From Acorus gramineus (taxonomy: Eukaryota; Streptophyta; Magnoliopsida; Acorales; Acoraceae): 64,000 bases of DNA. Where the stretch lies: positions 1,550,001 to 1,614,000 of the forward strand of contig CM060851.1 of NCBI GenBank assembly GCA_030737835.1, in the 5' to 3' direction. A model generated the notes under the pieces. The model searched no databases. It saw only the letters and a list, made by a program, of their open reading frames with translations, and was not told the DNA's origin. Position numbers and translations under genes: made by a program. Of the stretch, positions 38,330 through 51,169 are shown piece by piece; position 1 is the first letter of the stretch, and every line of letters begins with the position of its first letter.

Positions 38330-39516
38330 TTCTCTGACTGCTTTATTTTATTATTTTAGTTTGTGTTGGGTCTTCTTCCTTCTCTACTACCTGTATATAT
38401 AATTATGTCTCTCTAGCTGGTTTTTATTTATTTTATATATGTAGGTTTATTTTGAGAATACGGTGGTGTTTTGGAGACACTTTTTTTTTTAAACGTGGGT
38501 TATTGCTTTTTAACCTTCTTTTTATATTTTTATATATATCGGTAGTGTTGCTTTGCATGTGTCCAAAATTTTTTTTTTTTTTTAAAGATAATGTTATATG
38601 TGTTTACGTATGTTTTGAATTTTTAAAAAATAGTAGTATATATTATTTAATAAGATATATTTTATAAAAAATAAAACATGTATTTTAATCAATTACATGA
38701 ATACATTTATAAAATTATAAAAAAATTATATCAAAATATATATTTCATTGATATGAGTTTTTGACGTGAAAAAAAAAATTGTGTAACAATACTCTCTTTT
38801 TAAAGACTTTTTTTTTGGTAGAGAATAATAGACATTTTATAACTTAACATAAAGATAGTTACAAAATGATAGGCATTTCTGACTTCTTTTGTGTGTTATT
38901 ATTATTTTTTTAATTTCATCATGTAACTTTATATTAAGAATCACTTAAAAATGTTTTTTTTTTCATTGATTTGTTTGCAGTTATTTTGAAACTTTTTTTT
39001 TTCTTTCTATTATACGAAGAGAATTTGGTCAGAGTGATTTTGAGTGACGATAGTGATTTTGTAACTACTAAAAATTTTGAGCAGTCTTTACTATAATGAA
39101 AATTTTCTTACGTAGAGAAAATATATGTACTATTGAATTATTTTCTTATGTAGAGAAAATATATGTACTATTGAATCCAAACTAATTTTTTTCAGATTTA
39201 TGTTAATAGTTTTTTTTTGTTTGGTTTGAGTATAGATTGAAAACTAAGAAATTAATCTAATTTTGTTTGGGTTTTGGGTTTGTTTTTATTTCAAAACAAC
39301 AGAACTAACCGAACTGAATCGAATTAAATTTTAACATATGATTATTCATAAAAAAATATTCATTTAAACCATTCTTTTTACATTAAAAACCATATTTTTG
39401 TTATTTCATTATATTATCAATCCTATCGTTTTAGATATTTATATAAAATTGTAAACCAACTCTCAAAAAAACTCTAATCAACCCAAATTCATAAGAAGAA
39501 AAAAGATAATTGGGTT
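38330..39516. other. AT-rich DNA upstream of CKX, with a 38-bp tandem duplication
   Basis: No gene seen. A unit TTTTCTTACGTAGAGAAAAT (continuing ATGTACTATTGAATTA) at 39103-39140 is repeated at 39141-39176 with a single early difference. Confidence 0.55.
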
Positions 39517-39525
39517 TATAAATAT

Positions 39526-40262
39526 GGGTTTTTTGCATGTATACCATAAAAAATATGGTATTTATTTTTATTCCACCACATATATCGTATTTATTTTTAT
39601 ACCATTAAAAAAATTTTAATATAAAAATATGTCATTCTTTTATCATTTTTAATTAAAATGAACCTTAACTATACTTAGTTTTTTAACCAAGAAGTAAAAA
39701 TGATAAAAATAACCTTAATATAAATATTTATCATAATGTAAATAATTAAACATAATAACTTAATTAATTTTATGTTCTTTCCAAATCAATGGTGAGCTAT
39801 TCAACCTTGCCCTTCTTTCATTTTTTTTCAATCAAGATTTTTTTTTTCAAAATTTTTCATTTTGTAATATGTATGATTAATTGTTCTCAAGATAATTTTA
39901 TTTTATTTTTATTAATGTAAGTATTAATAATTATTATGTCTTTGCAAATAAATACTTGTATGATTAATTTTATGTTTTTGGATTAATGTAGATGAAATTT
40001 ATCATTTTCATGTTAAAATTAATATTTTTATTTTTATAAATATTGTATTTGATAAGGTTAAATATGCAAAAAAAAAAATAAAGATAATTTTGTCATTTCT
40101 CTAAAAACTTTAATGGTTTAATAAAAAATTATATTGAAATTAAATAGGATGATAAATATGTATAAGTTCTACATATTTTAATAGTATGAAAATAACTAAA
40201 TTATTTATAGTGGTATAAAATTAAATAGCATGTTTTTGAATGATATACATAAAAAAAAATCC
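39526..40262. mobile_element. Non-autonomous MULE-like element, 737 bp
   Basis: Imperfect inverted ends (GGGTTTTTTGCATGTATACC at left; GGATTTTTTTTTATGTATAT as the reverse complement of the right end) continue inward as 'ggtatttatttttat' type text on both sides. The flanking 9-bp repeats match at 8 of 9: TATAAATAT at 39517-39525 and TATAAATAC at 40263-40271. No coding capacity seen. Confidence 0.62.
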
Positions 40263-40457
40263 TATAAATACTTATATTTAATAGTTCAATTCAATTTAAT
40301 TCGGATTAATCGAACAATATGAATGGAATTAATTTCGTTTCGATTCAATTTTCGAATCGGGTGTAATTATAATTTGGTTCCATAATATAAAAAAATGTAT
40401 AAAATATTTATTATGGTTCTCATGATGCACGTAACATTAACACGCGTAGAAAAAACA

Positions 40458-40582
40458 CACGTGTTGACTCGTGTGGGATGCGTGTTGACACGTGTTGAAC
40501 GAAGACATGTGGGGGCCAGTGGTCGGGATACGGCGGATCTCTGTGGGGACACGTGAAAAATTTCTTGTGGGAGTTTCACGTG
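40458..40582. promoter_or_regulatory. Cluster of four CACGTG G-boxes
   Basis: CACGTG occurs at 40458-40463, 40489-40494, 40550-40555 and 40577-40582, with two TTGAC W-box cores between the first pair (GTGTTGACTC, GTGTTGACAC). The block is GC-richer than its flanks. It is about 2.3 kb upstream of the CKX start. G-boxes bind bZIP and bHLH factors (ABA, light). Confidence 0.5.
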
Positions 40583-40837
40583 GGTTCTTAGTGTTATCAT
40601 TTTCCAGATACCTGGGTTTTATTGCAAAAAGCCCAACCAATAGTATTTTTGTGGGGATGATGGGGAAATGTTGGGTCAGCTAATCTGACTGACCTGTCAA
40701 AAAAAAAAAAAAAAACCTAAATCATGTGATTAATAGGGAGTGTACAGATCATGTTTGCGTTGAATTGGTCAAAACAGATTAGTTGTGGATTAAGGAAGAA
40801 TTTTTTTTTTCTATGTAGGGACCATTATTTAAAAAAT

Positions 40838-41112
40838 GGGATTTTTAGTTTTAAATCCTCACAAACCATCATATTTATTGATCGATCCCTCCTTTCTTCA
40901 TATTTAGGTTTTAGTCTCCCGATTTAAAGGATAATTCATGGATATGTCCCTCACAGGGACTAAAAAATAAATTAAATAATTTATGGATAGGTCCTTCTAA
41001 GGGACTAAAAAAGAACTATCATTTAAATCTGGAGACTAAAAGCTAAATACGAAAAAGGGAGGGATCGATCACTAAATATGATGGTTTGTAGAGACTTAAA
41101 ACTAAAAATCCC
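40838..41112. repeat. Hairpin MITE (MULE-like), copy 2, 275 bp
   Basis: Ends GGGATTTTTAGTTTT and AAAACTAAAAATCCC are exact inverted repeats, and the arms pair over most of their length. A perfect 9-bp TSD TTAAAAAAT lies at 40829-40837 and 41113-41121. The length is identical to copy 1 at 33056. A transcript would fold into a long hairpin. Confidence 0.85.
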
Positions 41113-41121
41113 TTAAAAAAT

Positions 41122-44100
41122 TTGTTGTTTTTCTTCTTTAGATTTGAAAACGACCTTGTGTTTGTATTTTTTTTTTGTCGATAGCTTAAGTAAACGTTGT
41201 ATTAATGTGAATTAATACCAAAATCAGTGCAAGATTTGAATGGAGAAGGACATGCAATACAGGTAGTCAAAAAACTACCTGGCCATCAGCCATGCTCAAG
41301 TGCTCAACCCTTGGCGGCTGACTTGTCTCTGTAATTAATGACAATAAAATGTTCACTTTTATTTTTGCTTGTATTTCTAGTTAGTCTTGCTTTGAATGAT
41401 ATTAGACATAATTTTAAGCAGAATAATTTTTTTTACAGTCTCGATATGTTTGAATTTTCTAGTGTTCAAAAATTCGAGCAACTGATTAAAAAAAGCTAGG
41501 CGTCACCATATTTGATAAATTTCTACACTAATTCATGAACTAATGAGTATTTTTCCTCCATTTCTCAAATAACTAATCAATTCTTTTATCACTTAAAAAT
41601 GCATTTCACATTTTATCATAAAAAACACACTCTAATTGTTAGGTTAATTGAATACATTCATTGAATGTATTCATCATTATTTATGTAAAAAATAATAAAT
41701 CACATGCATGCCTATAGAGAGCAGATCTCAAAAAGGACATTTAAGGGTTGCATTGCATGTAAAAGCATTTTTTTAATTTTGAAATATATTAGGTTAAAAA
41801 ATTGGGTGTATGCCCTGGAGATGTTTGATGAAATGTTTTGTTATAACGATAATTAAGTGTTTGATTAAGAAGCAATTATTTTTGATCTTGTGGGGACCGA
41901 CATTAGAAGTTTTAATTAGGATAAGATTATCATCGGATAATTAATTAAGAAGGACCACTCCATGTTTAAAAAAAAATCATTTCTTCATCTTCATTAGATT
42001 TAGTTTGTAGGTTTAAGAAACCATGACCAATGTATGTACTTGATTTAAGTCGTGGACAAAGAAAAGTGTAGTATTTGTTTATTTGGATGTTGAATATTTA
42101 AATATTTGTTTATAGTACTTCTTTTGAAATTGGTGTGTTGCATGTGAATTGGAGATTTTTCTTTAAATAAAGAAGTGTTTGTTTATTATATATTGTTTTT
42201 TTTTTAAAAAAAATGGGTGTGTATTTTTTTTCAAAGTGGGTGACGTATCTCTATCTATAGTGGTTTCATGATACCTAAGATTATTTCAGATTTTTGGTGA
42301 CGCAGCTTTATATGCTGCAAGAATATAAGTAGTTATAATTAGACAAGTAGGAAAATCAAAATTATTTGTACTTTCAGATTTCGACTGTACATTTTGAATT
42401 GCTTTGGTGGGCAATTGATTTTTTTTGTTTTTTTTTAATTTTTTTTCGTTTAAAAATGGATAAGTTTGCATGTTTTTAATTTTTTTTTTTTTTGGAAACA
42501 TATGTTGTATGCAATGAAATATATATACCTTTATAATATAAAAAAAACATATATTCTAATGAATTGTTTTATCAATTATACAAAAATAATATAAAAAATT
42601 ACATGTATCATGTGGGAATGCATGTAAGAATACACATAACAATACCCAAAACATTAGAAAAAACAGGTGACAAGTGAGAGAAAAATATATATTTTATGAT
42701 ATCTGAATAATAGATTAATTAAGTTTCTAATGCATTTATGAATATAGCACCGTTGCACATTAGAATTCACGTGAAACAGATCATAATTCAACAAAAAAAT
42801 ATCAAAGGTAACGGTGATAAATATACGTATAATTAGATCATGACAGGTTAAATAACTAGTTGGTTTGATCTAGTCACTATAAATCTTAATTTATAAATGT
42901 CATTTTAGAATCACTCATAAATAAATACCAAAGATAAGATGGGAATTTTAGTTTCAATTTTTATTTATAAAGTATTGATACTAAAAAGGAATAATATTAC
43001 ACCAGTCCCAAAATTTTAGCTTATTTTTTGTCCTAAATTATATGCACTTTAAATAAATATATGATATATATTTATATATTTTAATTTAGAGTGCACATGG
43101 AGAAACAGCTAAAAAAGAGCTCTATTAAAATAAGTGAATATGTGGCTGCTTCTATGATTGCATGGCATGGTATTTTATATAATTTTGGTAAACATTAATA
43201 TTTACCTCCATAAAGTGGATTTAGATTACTATCAATTATTGGCCATTTCAATGCATGCCCAAATTATTGCATGCCCACAAGCTAGCTCCATCTGCGAAAT
43301 GAGAAGAGTATATGCACTTTATTGGTTCATATTACATGATCGAATTTTTCTCTAGATTATATCTTTACATAATAATTATACTTGAAGGCTTATTATATGT
43401 TAAAGATAGTCTCATGTGTAAGCTAGTATACAATCCCCATGAGTTTGATGTTTTAAAAGTGTATATTTCCTTTTCTTTTTTTTTTTCTTAAACTTTGAAA
43501 ATTTTCTATTTCAAATAATTTTAAAATGGACTATATCTGTATAAAATAAAGATCGAAAGTAAATAGAAAAAACAAAAACAGAAACGCGATGCAAAAAGAA
43601 AGTGTATATTTCAAATAATGAAATACATAATTTTATAATAATAAAATATATATTATAGTAAATTATATATATTTGACATGTTTTACTGGATAAAACATGT
43701 ATATTGTACAAGTGACTTGCGTGAAAAAAAAAAAAACACTCACCAAACCTCAACTACCAAACTTCTTCATGTTACTTGTACACAACAACCTAAGATATAT
43801 CCTCCAACCCTCCAGTTATCATGTGCCATATTTTTTTATTTTTCTTCCCATCCAACAACAAGGAATATACATACATGCATACATATCTACCACCACACAC
43901 ATTTAACTACATGCATCTACAAAAGTCTTTGTGATAGGCCAACAACAAATGTAATTGGATAAGCCTCTCAAGAGATAAAGATATTCCTTTATGTTGGATA
44001 TTGTTAGATCATGAAGATCTGATTCTCTCTGTTTTTCATGGCTCGGATTCCAAAGAAAATTTTATTTTATTTTATTTTTTCACTGACAGAACAACATCCT

Positions 44101-44739
44101 CGGAATCGAATCTTTGTGGACTTTTGTTGCAAGTAGAAGAAAGCTTTTTCTGGAATTTGGGCAGACCAGCTTTTTAGAATCCTGAGTCAAAAAATAAAAA
44201 TAAAAATAATAATTAACACAAAAATAAAAATATAAAATAACTTACTCCAAAACCAGGGGCTCCCCATAAAAAATAAAACTCATTTGTTTTTGTTTTACAT
44301 GTTCAAAGTTCTTTTGTTGGTTCCCCATGTCCACATGCATCCTTGGTGCCAACACCTTTTACTCTTTTTTTTTCTTTTCATTTTTAAAATATAGTTATTT
44401 TTTATTTTAAATTAGATGTATAAATGTTAGAGTGGATATTGCTGATGAATTGTTGCATATTATTTAATTTAAATACTAGAATCATCAAATACCTTTTATT
44501 AGGTTCATGACTACGTAACATAACATAAGAATTTGTTGTATTTTAGTTAATTTAAATATTAGAATAATCAAATACCTTTTATTACGGGTTCATGACTATA
44601 TATGTAACACAACATAATGTTTGATTTTTTTTTTTTTTTACCCTTGATGATTTCAACATAATCAACTAATTTCGTCATAGAAAAACATTATCAACTCAGT
44701 TACACTCATTTTATGAATATGCTGATTTTTTAATTATTC
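41122..44739. other. AT-rich intergenic DNA, no gene seen
   Basis: No supported coding sequence. A diverged tandem duplication of about 90 bp lies at roughly 44455-44630, sharing 'tttaatttaaata.tagaat.atcaaatac' and 'ttcatgacta'. Confidence 0.5.
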
Positions 44740-44754
44740 AACTTTGTTGACAAC

Positions 44755-45099
44755 CAGAAAGAAAGGCTTACCAGGAACGTCACTCTGTTTCGTGGTACTC
44801 GAGTACACTGGGAGAACATGTGGGAGCACTTCTGCTGCTGCGTCAGAGACTGGGGGCGTTTCATGGCCGAACCGAGGGAGGTGAATTTTCGAAACGGGCG
44901 TATGACGATCATGGAGTAGCAGGATGGTGATGACGGCCTATGATCCAGGTTAGATTCCTCTTTTAACCGGGATTCGGCCATTAGGACCTCCGCTTTGTAT
45001 TTTTCCTTTCTTTCTCTATGTTTTCTTATCCTATCAGAATTGTATTTCAAAATCAGAAATGAAATCGTGGTAGCTATTTTTACCTTTTTCAAAAAAAAA
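44755..45099 (+). mobile_element. 5'-truncated L1-type LINE tail
   Basis: It encodes the last residues of an L1 ORF2 (RNVTLFRGTRVHWENMW, then RDWGRFM, then a stop), a 3'-UTR and a 10-A tail. It is flanked by a perfect 15-bp TSD AACTTTGTTGACAAC at 44740-44754 and 45100-45114. The RN..LF and W.N..W spacing matches the LINE tail at 21411, but the two are different families or old relatives. Confidence 0.82.
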
Positions 45100-45445
45100 A
45101 ACTTTGTTGACAACTGTGTATCTTAATGCCAATGGGCCTAATACAACAAAAGTAATGATGTTATATCAATGATTCTGGTAATCCTCATACAATTCTATAA
45201 CAATGAGTGTCTTAATCTGATTAATATATAAAAAATAATTTTCCACATAAGCCATGTTTTGATACCTTAATGCAGCCAAGTGATCATATTTGGTTTAAGG
45301 TTTTATTTTTTAGCCCTTTAACTTAATGATATGATACAACTACACAACAAAGAGAAATGACCTAATGAATTAGAATACATGAAAATTATATGAATTCTAA
45401 CCATGCATGTGAACTCCTTTGCTTCTTTTTCTACATCCATTAGGT

Positions 45446-46076
45446 TAGGCCGGCTCTTTTATTAGATAACTTAGGCAAATGCCTAAGGCCCCCAGATGCA
45501 CAAAGACCCCTAAATTATTTTTATTTATAAGTAGATCCAGATATTGACTAATGATAACTTAACACATTTTAAAAAATATTTTTTTTTAAATTAATAGTCA
45601 TTTTGATATGGTAAAAAAATAACCAATAAAAATTTGATAATATTTTATGATATCTAAAAAATAGCAAAAAAAAAAAAAAATTTAGGATTTAAAAGCTTTT
45701 TTGAATCCCAAAAAATTGGATATAAAACAGCAATGCCTAAAAAAGTGTCTTTTTCATGCTATCTTCTTTTCTTCTTTCCAATCTTTCTTATTTATTAAAA
45801 AAAATCCTTCTTCTTCCTCTATTTTTTCTTTATATAAAAAAACATATATGGACTTCCTGTTTGCTGTACAAAAAAAAAAAAATTTATGGTGTGGACATTA
45901 AGGAGCAAGATTTTCTTTTATTTGAATCTAATAAAAATTTGAATATAAAAACTTAACTAATAATTTTACATCCCAAAAAACTAGAAGAATGATATTTAAG
46001 TAAAAAATTAATAGTTTAAAATTAAAATAAATATTATTTAATTGCTTTAGGCCTAATAACATATCCAGCCGCCCTG
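45446..46076. mobile_element. Short hAT element, copy A, 631 bp
   Basis: Ends TAGGCCGGCTCTTTTATTAG and (right, reverse complement) CAGGGCGGCTGGATATG. A perfect 8-bp TSD CATTAGGT lies at 45438-45445 and 46077-46084. The interior matches copy B (60044-60682) in the opposite orientation, including an 'acaggacgtccacataat'-like segment seen here as 'ttatg...tggac'. No transposase. The CAGGGC-type ends are typical of plant hATs. Confidence 0.87.
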
Positions 46077-46089
46077 CATTAGGTGCCAA

Positions 46090-47575
46090 ATTTTGAAAAG
46101 TTATTAGACTACGAGGGTTTGGTGCACATCTACTTACCTAGTGAAAAGAAAGGGCACTGATACATTCAATTTTTTTACAATCACCTTTTCAGATGATATA
46201 TCATCAATAGAAAATATGCTCCACTATGTACAAAAGTAAAAATATATTCATTCAATTTAGTTTTTTTTTTCAATAAAAGATTGTAATTTATTAGTCAAAT
46301 ATATATATTTAAAATAATCAATCATATACAATTTATAAATTAAAATTACTGTAAAAAAGATTGAACGTAACATTTTTCAAAACAAAGTCATCTCCCTCAT
46401 CTCTTGTTTGCATAGAGCCTTTTATTTTTTAAATAGAAAGATATTTTATGTGTGATATTCTATTTTGGTTAAATTTTGACAAGGAGCCTTCGAGGAAGAG
46501 TGGTAACTCAACCAACCTGTCATGAAGCGATTTGATGACCCTTTATTGATTTCATTTATTATTGTTTCATTCAAAGGATGATGACAGTTTGGAACAAAAG
46601 TAACAGAGATCGAGGACATGAAATGTTGACATCCATTTGAAGAAATTAATGTGAAACATATTGCTGTATTAGAGCAGCAAATTGTCTGAACTGGGCTCCA
46701 TCTCCACAGTGTCTAAAATTTGTTCTGCTCATCAAATCTGTCCCCACATAATATATTATGTTCATGGGAATCACTGGATTTGGAAGTGTTCAATTTTCTT
46801 CTAGATTGAAGTCCATTCCATCAGATACTCTGCTCAATTTTGTTGGTCATTCGCACCACTCGAAGTCGTCGATAAGATTTTAGAGCGACGTAACTCCTAG
46901 TCACATGACTTTGTTCTAATCGTTTGATTAATCATGCATGATATATATTTTACACACACACACATATATTGAAATGATACAATTTGGTTCGGTTTAGTTC
47001 GAGTTAACCGAACAATATCGATTTGATTTTAGATTTTCAATTCAATTTTTGGATTATATGTGATTAACATTTTGTTTAATTTGGATTTGAAAAAAATCGA
47101 ATCAAACAAACTGAATTGCACCGGACCCCTAACTTTATATATATATATATTTTTTCATTACTTTACTAGTGGGTTTGATGGCGAGGCACTCCAACATTAA
47201 TTAGTTGGAAAACCCTGAAATTAGGTGTGTTTGTGTGGCAAGTGAGTGAAAGTGATAAAAAGTGAAAAATTTTCTTTAGACCATCATTTTTCCTCCCCTA
47301 TTTTTTTTTTTTTTAGGAAATGTGAAAAACATTTCTTTTAAATAAGAATTTGAAAGAAGGTAATGAAAAATTATATTATTATTATTTTAACACATATATA
47401 AATACCATGAAAGTTGATTAAATGAAATATATTTTATTTTTCATCATTTTCACTTTCACTCAAATTATTTCACTTTTTTTAAAAAAACAATTTGTGTAAC
47501 ACACTCTAAATGGACATAATCACCCATAAATCTTATGTTTTAGGTAGCTCATGAGAATTCAAACTCGAGACAAGC
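46090..47575. other. Intergenic DNA, no gene recognised
   Basis: A less AT-rich block (about 46480-46900) has no frame that I recognise. The rest is AT-rich. Confidence 0.45.
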
Positions 47576-47665
47576 ATTCATGACTAACAAAAATAAAAGA
47601 AAAAACAAAGTCAATCACGTATTCATGACTAACAAAAATAAAAGAAAAAACAAAGTCAATCACGT
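47576..47665. repeat. Perfect 45-bp tandem duplication
   Basis: The unit beginning ATTCATGACTAACAAAAATA and ending GTCAATCACGT occurs at 47576-47620 and again at 47621-47665 with no difference, which implies a very recent duplication. Confidence 0.93.
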
Positions 47666-48647
47666 GACCACAACAAAGTTAATTATTTTTCACATGGTGA
47701 TCGAGTAAGTCATTGTTTGGAAGATCTTCATTATCCAAAGAGCAATCTTAGTAAAGATGGAAGATCTTCATTATCAAAGATCTTCACATGGTGAGATACT
47801 TGGATGGAGATTGAAGGGTGACTTATGATGAGAATTGGTTTTAATTCATATAGAACAACTGATAATGCTTAGGTTGAGACAAACGAAATAAAGACTGAAT
47901 CAATACTGCATTATCAAAGATCAATCTCAAAAAGATTTGCAGTCTTGACTGAATATTTAAGAGTTCAAGTTTGACATGCAAACCACTGACTTTAGATTTG
48001 TGTCTTTTTTTTTAATAATATTGTCGGGGACAATTTCCAGTGCAATCTTTACATATATACTCTGATCTAATTTCTTTTTAAAGTTTATATTTTATGTGAT
48101 GAAGGATGTATCTTCTTATATAGAAAATAAAGCATGTAATGTTTACATGCAAATTTTTGTTTTGTGTGTGTTAATCTACTCTGTTCTTTTCATTGATGAA
48201 ATTAAACAATCTTGATGATAGTTTCTTGTTTGAGGAAGATGTGGTGGAGGCACATGTCCAGAATTTTGAAAAATTTGATGTGGGAAAATTATCTTGAACA
48301 TAATTTTTTTTTTGGTGGAATCTTTAATAGAATTGGAACCTAAGCTAGAAGGCAGAGACAACAAGAATCTTGAGGAAAAGGAATGAAAGAGAAATCAATT
48401 CATGGGAATTTTATATAAAATTTCTCTTGAAAGATGACTGATTATTGTAATGTTTGGAATTTGTTTCAGTCTTTCTTTCAACTTTTAAAAAGTTGTAGTT
48501 GTGTCTTTTTTTACATGAATCCATTGATTGAATTTTCAAAAATATATCTTTAAAAATCTGAGCATAAGTTAAGAATAGAGAAGAATATACAGGTGAATAG
48601 CTTCAAAAAGTTGTTTGTTTTGCAAGAATAAACATTGATAGCTATGT

Positions 48648-49630
48648 TTGGATAAGTTAGGATAAGGCATGATAACTATTATTAGAAAATGATAGAATTA
48701 CATATCAGGGCTTATCTAATGAATAAAAATACCCTTCGGTATTATTTTAAAAATTTTATCTCACTTGAGCCTGTCAATTATCCAAAAAAATATCCGTTCC
48801 GTATCTGATCCGAATCCGTATATGAAAATCAAGAAAATATCCGATATCTGAAAAATCTGTAACCGTATCCAAAAAAATATCCGTATCTAAAAATTTTCGG
48901 ATCGGATACAAATATGCCTGTATCCAAACCGAAAAATATCTGTATCCAAAAATATTATTATATTATTATTTATTTAATTATATATTTATATTTTTAGAAT
49001 TAGTATGAGTTTTTTATTTTTATTTTTACTCTAAAGCATGTAATGTTTTATGTATATACTTATAGTTTTATGTTTTATACTGTGTAATTATTATTATTTT
49101 TTTACATATTTCAAATACTAGATATATGATTTTTATTTTTGGATATCAGATCTTTGACTATTTTAATCATTCAATATTCATTTTAAATTTTTAGATATTT
49201 CAGATAATTATTTGTATCTGAATCTAGATTTTTAGATCAGATACAGATACTTATTTGCAATATCCGTCGGATATCAGATACATATATTTTTTGGATATCT
49301 AGTTTGGATACTGAGTCGGATATGAGCCTCTCCGATCCGTATCCGTCCGATTGACATGCTTAATCTCACCTAAAACTCTTTGCACATGTTCAAAAAACTG
49401 TCACATCTATCATATCACACACACATCTCTCATACTTATTCTCAAACACAAATAATTTATGCAAAGTATAGTTGTCATTTAAAAAATTATAAACTCTTAT
49501 TCATCTCTAATCTACCACTTATCCTTACTTTATCTATGGTGAACCAAACAATAAAAAGATTATTTTTACGTTTTCCAATGAGAATAATAAAAAAGACAAA
49601 CAAATAAAAATTTACTTATTCAACATGGAT
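48648..49630. repeat. Dispersed repeat, copy 3, split by a hAT
   Basis: The flanks of the hAT at 48766-49362 join into text (…TTTTATCTCAC / CTAAAACTCTT…) that matches the uninterrupted copy at 25.8 kb. It continues through 'ctatggtgaaccaaacaataaaaagatt' and 'aatgagaataata'. Confidence 0.55.
48766..49362. mobile_element. Short hAT element, 597 bp
   Basis: Ends TGAGCCTGTCAATTATCC and (right, reverse complement) TAAGCATGTCAATCGGACGG. The 8-bp TSD matches 7 of 8: ATCTCACT at 48758-48765 and ATCTCACC at 49363-49370. Both sides carry arrays of ATCCGTATC motifs, as in the element at 29265. No coding capacity. Confidence 0.85.
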
Positions 49631-49639
49631 TGCTAAGGT

Positions 49640-50660
49640 TTATAATTTTAAATATAAATAACATTTTTCATTTCCAAGTTTCATAAATCAGTTCTAAATG
49701 GTAGGTACTAGGTAGTGGTCAAGTAACACACATTGGTGAAACTATTGACTCAACCTCATTCATTAAGTGTATGAAACTGTGAAGGTTATTGCTACATTCT
49801 TTTTTTTTACGGTCTTAAATATAGTCTTATATACCTCGTTAGAAATTCAGTGAAACATATATTTCGTTAGATGATATATATAATTCGTTAATTTTTTTTA
49901 ATACACTTACACTTACTAAATATAGATTCATTCAATTCGAAATGGAGCGATATACATTTTTTATTAAAATACATATCTCATTAGATGATATTTATTATTT
50001 AAAAAAAAATAAAAATATGCGTGATTTGTGTTTTGGTTGGTAAAAATGACTGAGTCTCAATATGCTTCAACTGTGAAATGCATGATCAAAGTGTTGTTCA
50101 TAATTTCCACAACATTTGGACCATTCACTATAAATTAATTATATTTCTTCATTTATCTGTCTAATTTACAGGTTCTAAATTATCTAACAATAATTATCTA
50201 AAAAAAAAAACATTCTAACAATATAGATGATAGAAATCCCCCATAAAATTTTCATACATGTGACTATGTATCTGATAATATCAATTATTCTATAATTTCT
50301 ATCTAAGAATGCACCATTACATTTATAAATCTTATGCCTAAATACAATTAGGAGCCTAGCTACTACTATTAGGCATGTTAATAAGCTAAAAAAATGAAAA
50401 TAAATCCTCGTAAAACAAATTGATTTTTTCTCAATCTCAACCTCTCTCAAATATTAAATTATCCTATTTGCCTGTCATTGGTGTTATAAATTACAATTCT
50501 ATTAAACTTGTTTATTTTTACTGAAATCAATCAATGAATCATGAATCATTTGACTTTAAAAAAGTGCTTCTTGAAAAAAATGCAGAAAATTCATGTAAGC
50601 ATCGATATATTTTTTTTCAATTTTTTATATTGACTAGATTTACTTTTTTTTTTGTTTGTA
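49640..50660. other. AT-rich intergenic DNA, no gene seen
   Basis: Nothing supportable beyond AT-rich sequence. Confidence 0.5.
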
Positions 50661-50673
50661 GGGAAAATTAATT

Positions 50674-51155
50674 AGAGGTCCTTGTGATCATTCATCTATT
50701 ATTTTTATGTCCCTAAAAACTTTTAAGTTTTTTTAGGTCCCTAAAGTGTTAAAAATTATCTTTAGGTCCCTCTAGCCATATGTTGTTCAAAAATATAAAA
50801 AATGCTCTCGTCTAATTATGCAAATGTTAATAATGTACTGAGGAGTATTAACAGTGTACTGAAGATACTTACCAATGTATTGGGGATTGTTTACAGTGTA
50901 TTGCAATAATTGGGCGGAAGACATTTTATGTGAATGTTATCAATGTACTGAGGAGTGCTAACGGTGTACTGGAGATACTTAACAATATACTGAAGAGTGT
51001 TAACAATGTGCTAAAATAATTGTGCGAGGGACATTTTTTATGTTTTTGAAAAACATCCGGCTGAAGGACCTAAAGATAATTTTTTATCCTTTTAGGGATC
51101 TATAAAAAAACTTAAAAAATTTCAAAGATTTAAAAATAATAAATGGTGACCACAT
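50674..51155. mobile_element. Hairpin MITE with an internal ~120-bp direct duplication
   Basis: The outer arms pair (left 'aggtccctaaagtgttaaaa', right 'ttttttatccttttagggat'). The flanks carry an identical 11-bp direct repeat GAAAATTAATT at 50663-50673 and 51156-51166, compatible with a 9-11 bp TSD of MULE type. The centre (about 50817-51040) holds two diverged copies of a unit of about 110-120 bp, itself built from AATGTACTGAGGAGTGTTAACAG-like sub-repeats. Confidence 0.65.
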
Positions 51156-51169
51156 GAAAATTAATTTTA

